Assembly: GCA_000328365.1 (NCBI GenBank)
Contig: KB295847.1
Coordinates: 222,214 to 286,213, forward strand
DNA from: Capitella teleta
Lineage: Eukaryota > Annelida > Polychaeta > Capitellidae
DNA: 64,000 bases
Direction of reading: 5' to 3'
Made by a program: the position numbers and the translations under genes. Positions 62,436-64,000 of this stretch are shown here, one piece after another (the first letter of the stretch is position 1; each line of letters starts with the position of its first letter). The notes beneath the pieces were generated by a model. The model was not told the origin of the DNA. It saw only the letters and a program-made list of their open reading frames with translations, and did no database searches.

Positions 62436-64000
62436 CAGGCATGATGCAGTCTGCACGCTCGATCACCAACTCCGAGCGGTGCTCGATAGCTGTTGCAGTG
62501 AACCGCACAAGGGAAATTAAGGCAATGAGTTAGTGCACCTCCTCGGGGCAAATTGATGATTTCAGAATTTTCTTCCTAGTCAATCACGCAGAATTGCACC
62601 GTATAAAAAATACATCCTGTGTGCTGATAGGTCGGTGCCAATGCCAAGATCGACCGTGCTATTTAAACAAGCTATACGGCTCATATCGACTGCCCTCATT
62701 TCCCTTTTTTTTACTTCCATCCGCTGTTTTGGGTTCATTTGGTACTTAAATGGTCTTGCATAACAGCCCAAGGATATTTTTCACGTCAAAGTTTTTATAA
62801 CAAATATGGTTCGCCAATGAGATCATAATTCCCTTCCAAAGAGAAAAAATACGCACGTTTTACACAAATGAGTGAGAAAAAAATAGACCAAACAATGTCC
62901 TGATGGCTGCCAAGTTTTGCCAAATGAGCCGTCTGATCAAATTTGTCAACAAGTGAAAATCTTTTGTTCGTGTACTTCTATTTCACATGCAAAACAAAGG
63001 TCACGTGATTCGACTGCTGGCCATTTATAAGTTTTGTCAACGATTTGGAAAGGAAAATGGGTTACAATGACTTATTTGTTCTTCTATTCCTTGGACTTTT
63101 CTCTTGTAACCTTTTTTGTATATTTTTTTATACGCTTGGAGCTACTACATGAAGCACAATGGAATAGCAATAACATGTAATGACTCCGTCGCGTGCTAAA
63201 CCTTTAGCCTCGATACCGAACCATGCAAGTAAGGTTACGGCGACTTAACAAAGAAATTCCAGCATCAATTTTATATACACATCATGAATATTTGCCAAGG
63301 GGATCTTTTAATTTTGTTTCCTGGAAAATATGGTCAAATTAACGATGATTATATCCCCATCTGTCTCATTAGGTTACTCTCTTCCGAGTCGTCGTTTATT
63401 ATTGCTGCTACAGCATGGAAACGAAGCCAAAGTTCAAAGCAAATCTGCTTTTATGGTCAGATTTAGATCCACAGTGATGTTAAGCTAATTTGAGCTGCAA
63501 TTTTCTTCATAATGTGAGTTACTGATTGGGTCCATTCAGTGGAACCTTGATTCGTTACCCTTCCTGAATCACACATCTCAGTACTCTTGGATACTCAAAA
63601 GAGATTCTTAATCGGATTTATTTATTTAAAAAGATTGAGTTGAACTCAATAGAAAGAGCGATTGGGGAGCTAACTAGGTGTCGGGTGACTTTTCGGTGGC
63701 TTAGATTCATGTCCCGAAGTAGTTCTCAGGTGAGGAGACCCCGTTTAACAAGAGAGTTATTTTCGAGGTGTTTGCTCGTCCCCAACAAGTGTGAATATTT
63801 ACGGTATTTGATACTTGGTATGTTTTTCTTTTGTGTCTAACGAGGAATGCCAACCGGGATATATTTGGTGGTGTACTTACACACCTGCAATATAGCTTCT
63901 GGGTTTATTTGGTTGGTGATGCCATACACGTTGTGTGAAGCCATTATAACCCGACGATCATTAGCGCTGATGTAATTACCTTTTACGCTGTTCAATTATC
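61979..64000. other. Start of the fourth intron, to the window edge
   Basis: Begins with GTGAGT. It contains a (GT)n run followed by 17 consecutive G (62405-62435). No further exon was found, so the next coding exon is beyond 64000. Confidence 0.5.

Noticed and set aside
62198-62551. Pro/His-rich minus-strand frame
   Set aside because: It is produced by the GT and poly-G repeats inside an intron.

Overview
The window is nuclear DNA of an invertebrate animal. The evidence is many short exons, GT-AG introns often only 48-110 bp long, animal-type domain architectures (cadherin receptors, Toll-like receptor, IGFBP-VWC protein, SPRTN, MGME1) and a mixed load of LINEs, a tRNA-derived SINE, pogo, Tc1 and unclassified DNA transposons, and an old envelope-bearing Ty3/gypsy element. 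The species cannot be fixed from the sequence. The tiny introns and the PhoPQ-activated/AprA-like gene would fit a sponge or another compact marine invertebrate, but a bilaterian is not excluded.

Layout. 0.7-3.9 kb (+): glutamate carboxypeptidase II-like M28B peptidase, 14 exons, lacking its N-terminal exons. 4.8-7.6 kb (-): complete 15-exon, 512-residue PhoPQ-activated/AprA-like secreted protein, tail to tail with the first gene. 8.4-20.7 kb: a transposon graveyard with a pair of short inverted-repeat elements, two LINE pieces in opposite orientation, a reverse-oriented gypsy piece, an env-bearing gypsy fossil and a 953-bp pogo-type element with intact TA target sites. 21.0-35.6 kb (+): two tandem paralogous single-pass receptors, each with a signal peptide, an N-terminal 'EW-F/Y...PGDI-GW' module, cadherin-like repeats, a compact membrane-proximal domain, one TM helix and a tail carrying the shared motif KLRYG. 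A stray hairpin-bearing copy of a carboxypeptidase exon lies between them. 35.8-37.9 kb (-): SPRTN DNA-protein crosslink protease. 39.8-43.5 kb (+): MGME1 mitochondrial exonuclease. 43.9-46.2 kb (-): Toll-like receptor that appears disabled. 46-53 kb: no gene recognised. 53.2-62.0 kb (+): the first four coding exons of a CRIM1-like IGFBP-VWC protein with kilobase introns, running off the right edge.

SPRTN (nuclear DNA-protein crosslink repair) and MGME1 (mitochondrial DNA end processing) are divergent neighbours, but nothing shows shared control. The region most likely to repay study is the tandem cadherin receptor pair: both copies look functional, they share an unusual whole-protein architecture, and they are too divergent to be a recent duplication. 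The other strong points are the disabled TLR, the template-switch hairpin in the duplicated peptidase exon, the duplicated splice acceptors in the peptidase gene, and a splice-ready zinc-finger exon inside a cadherin intron.
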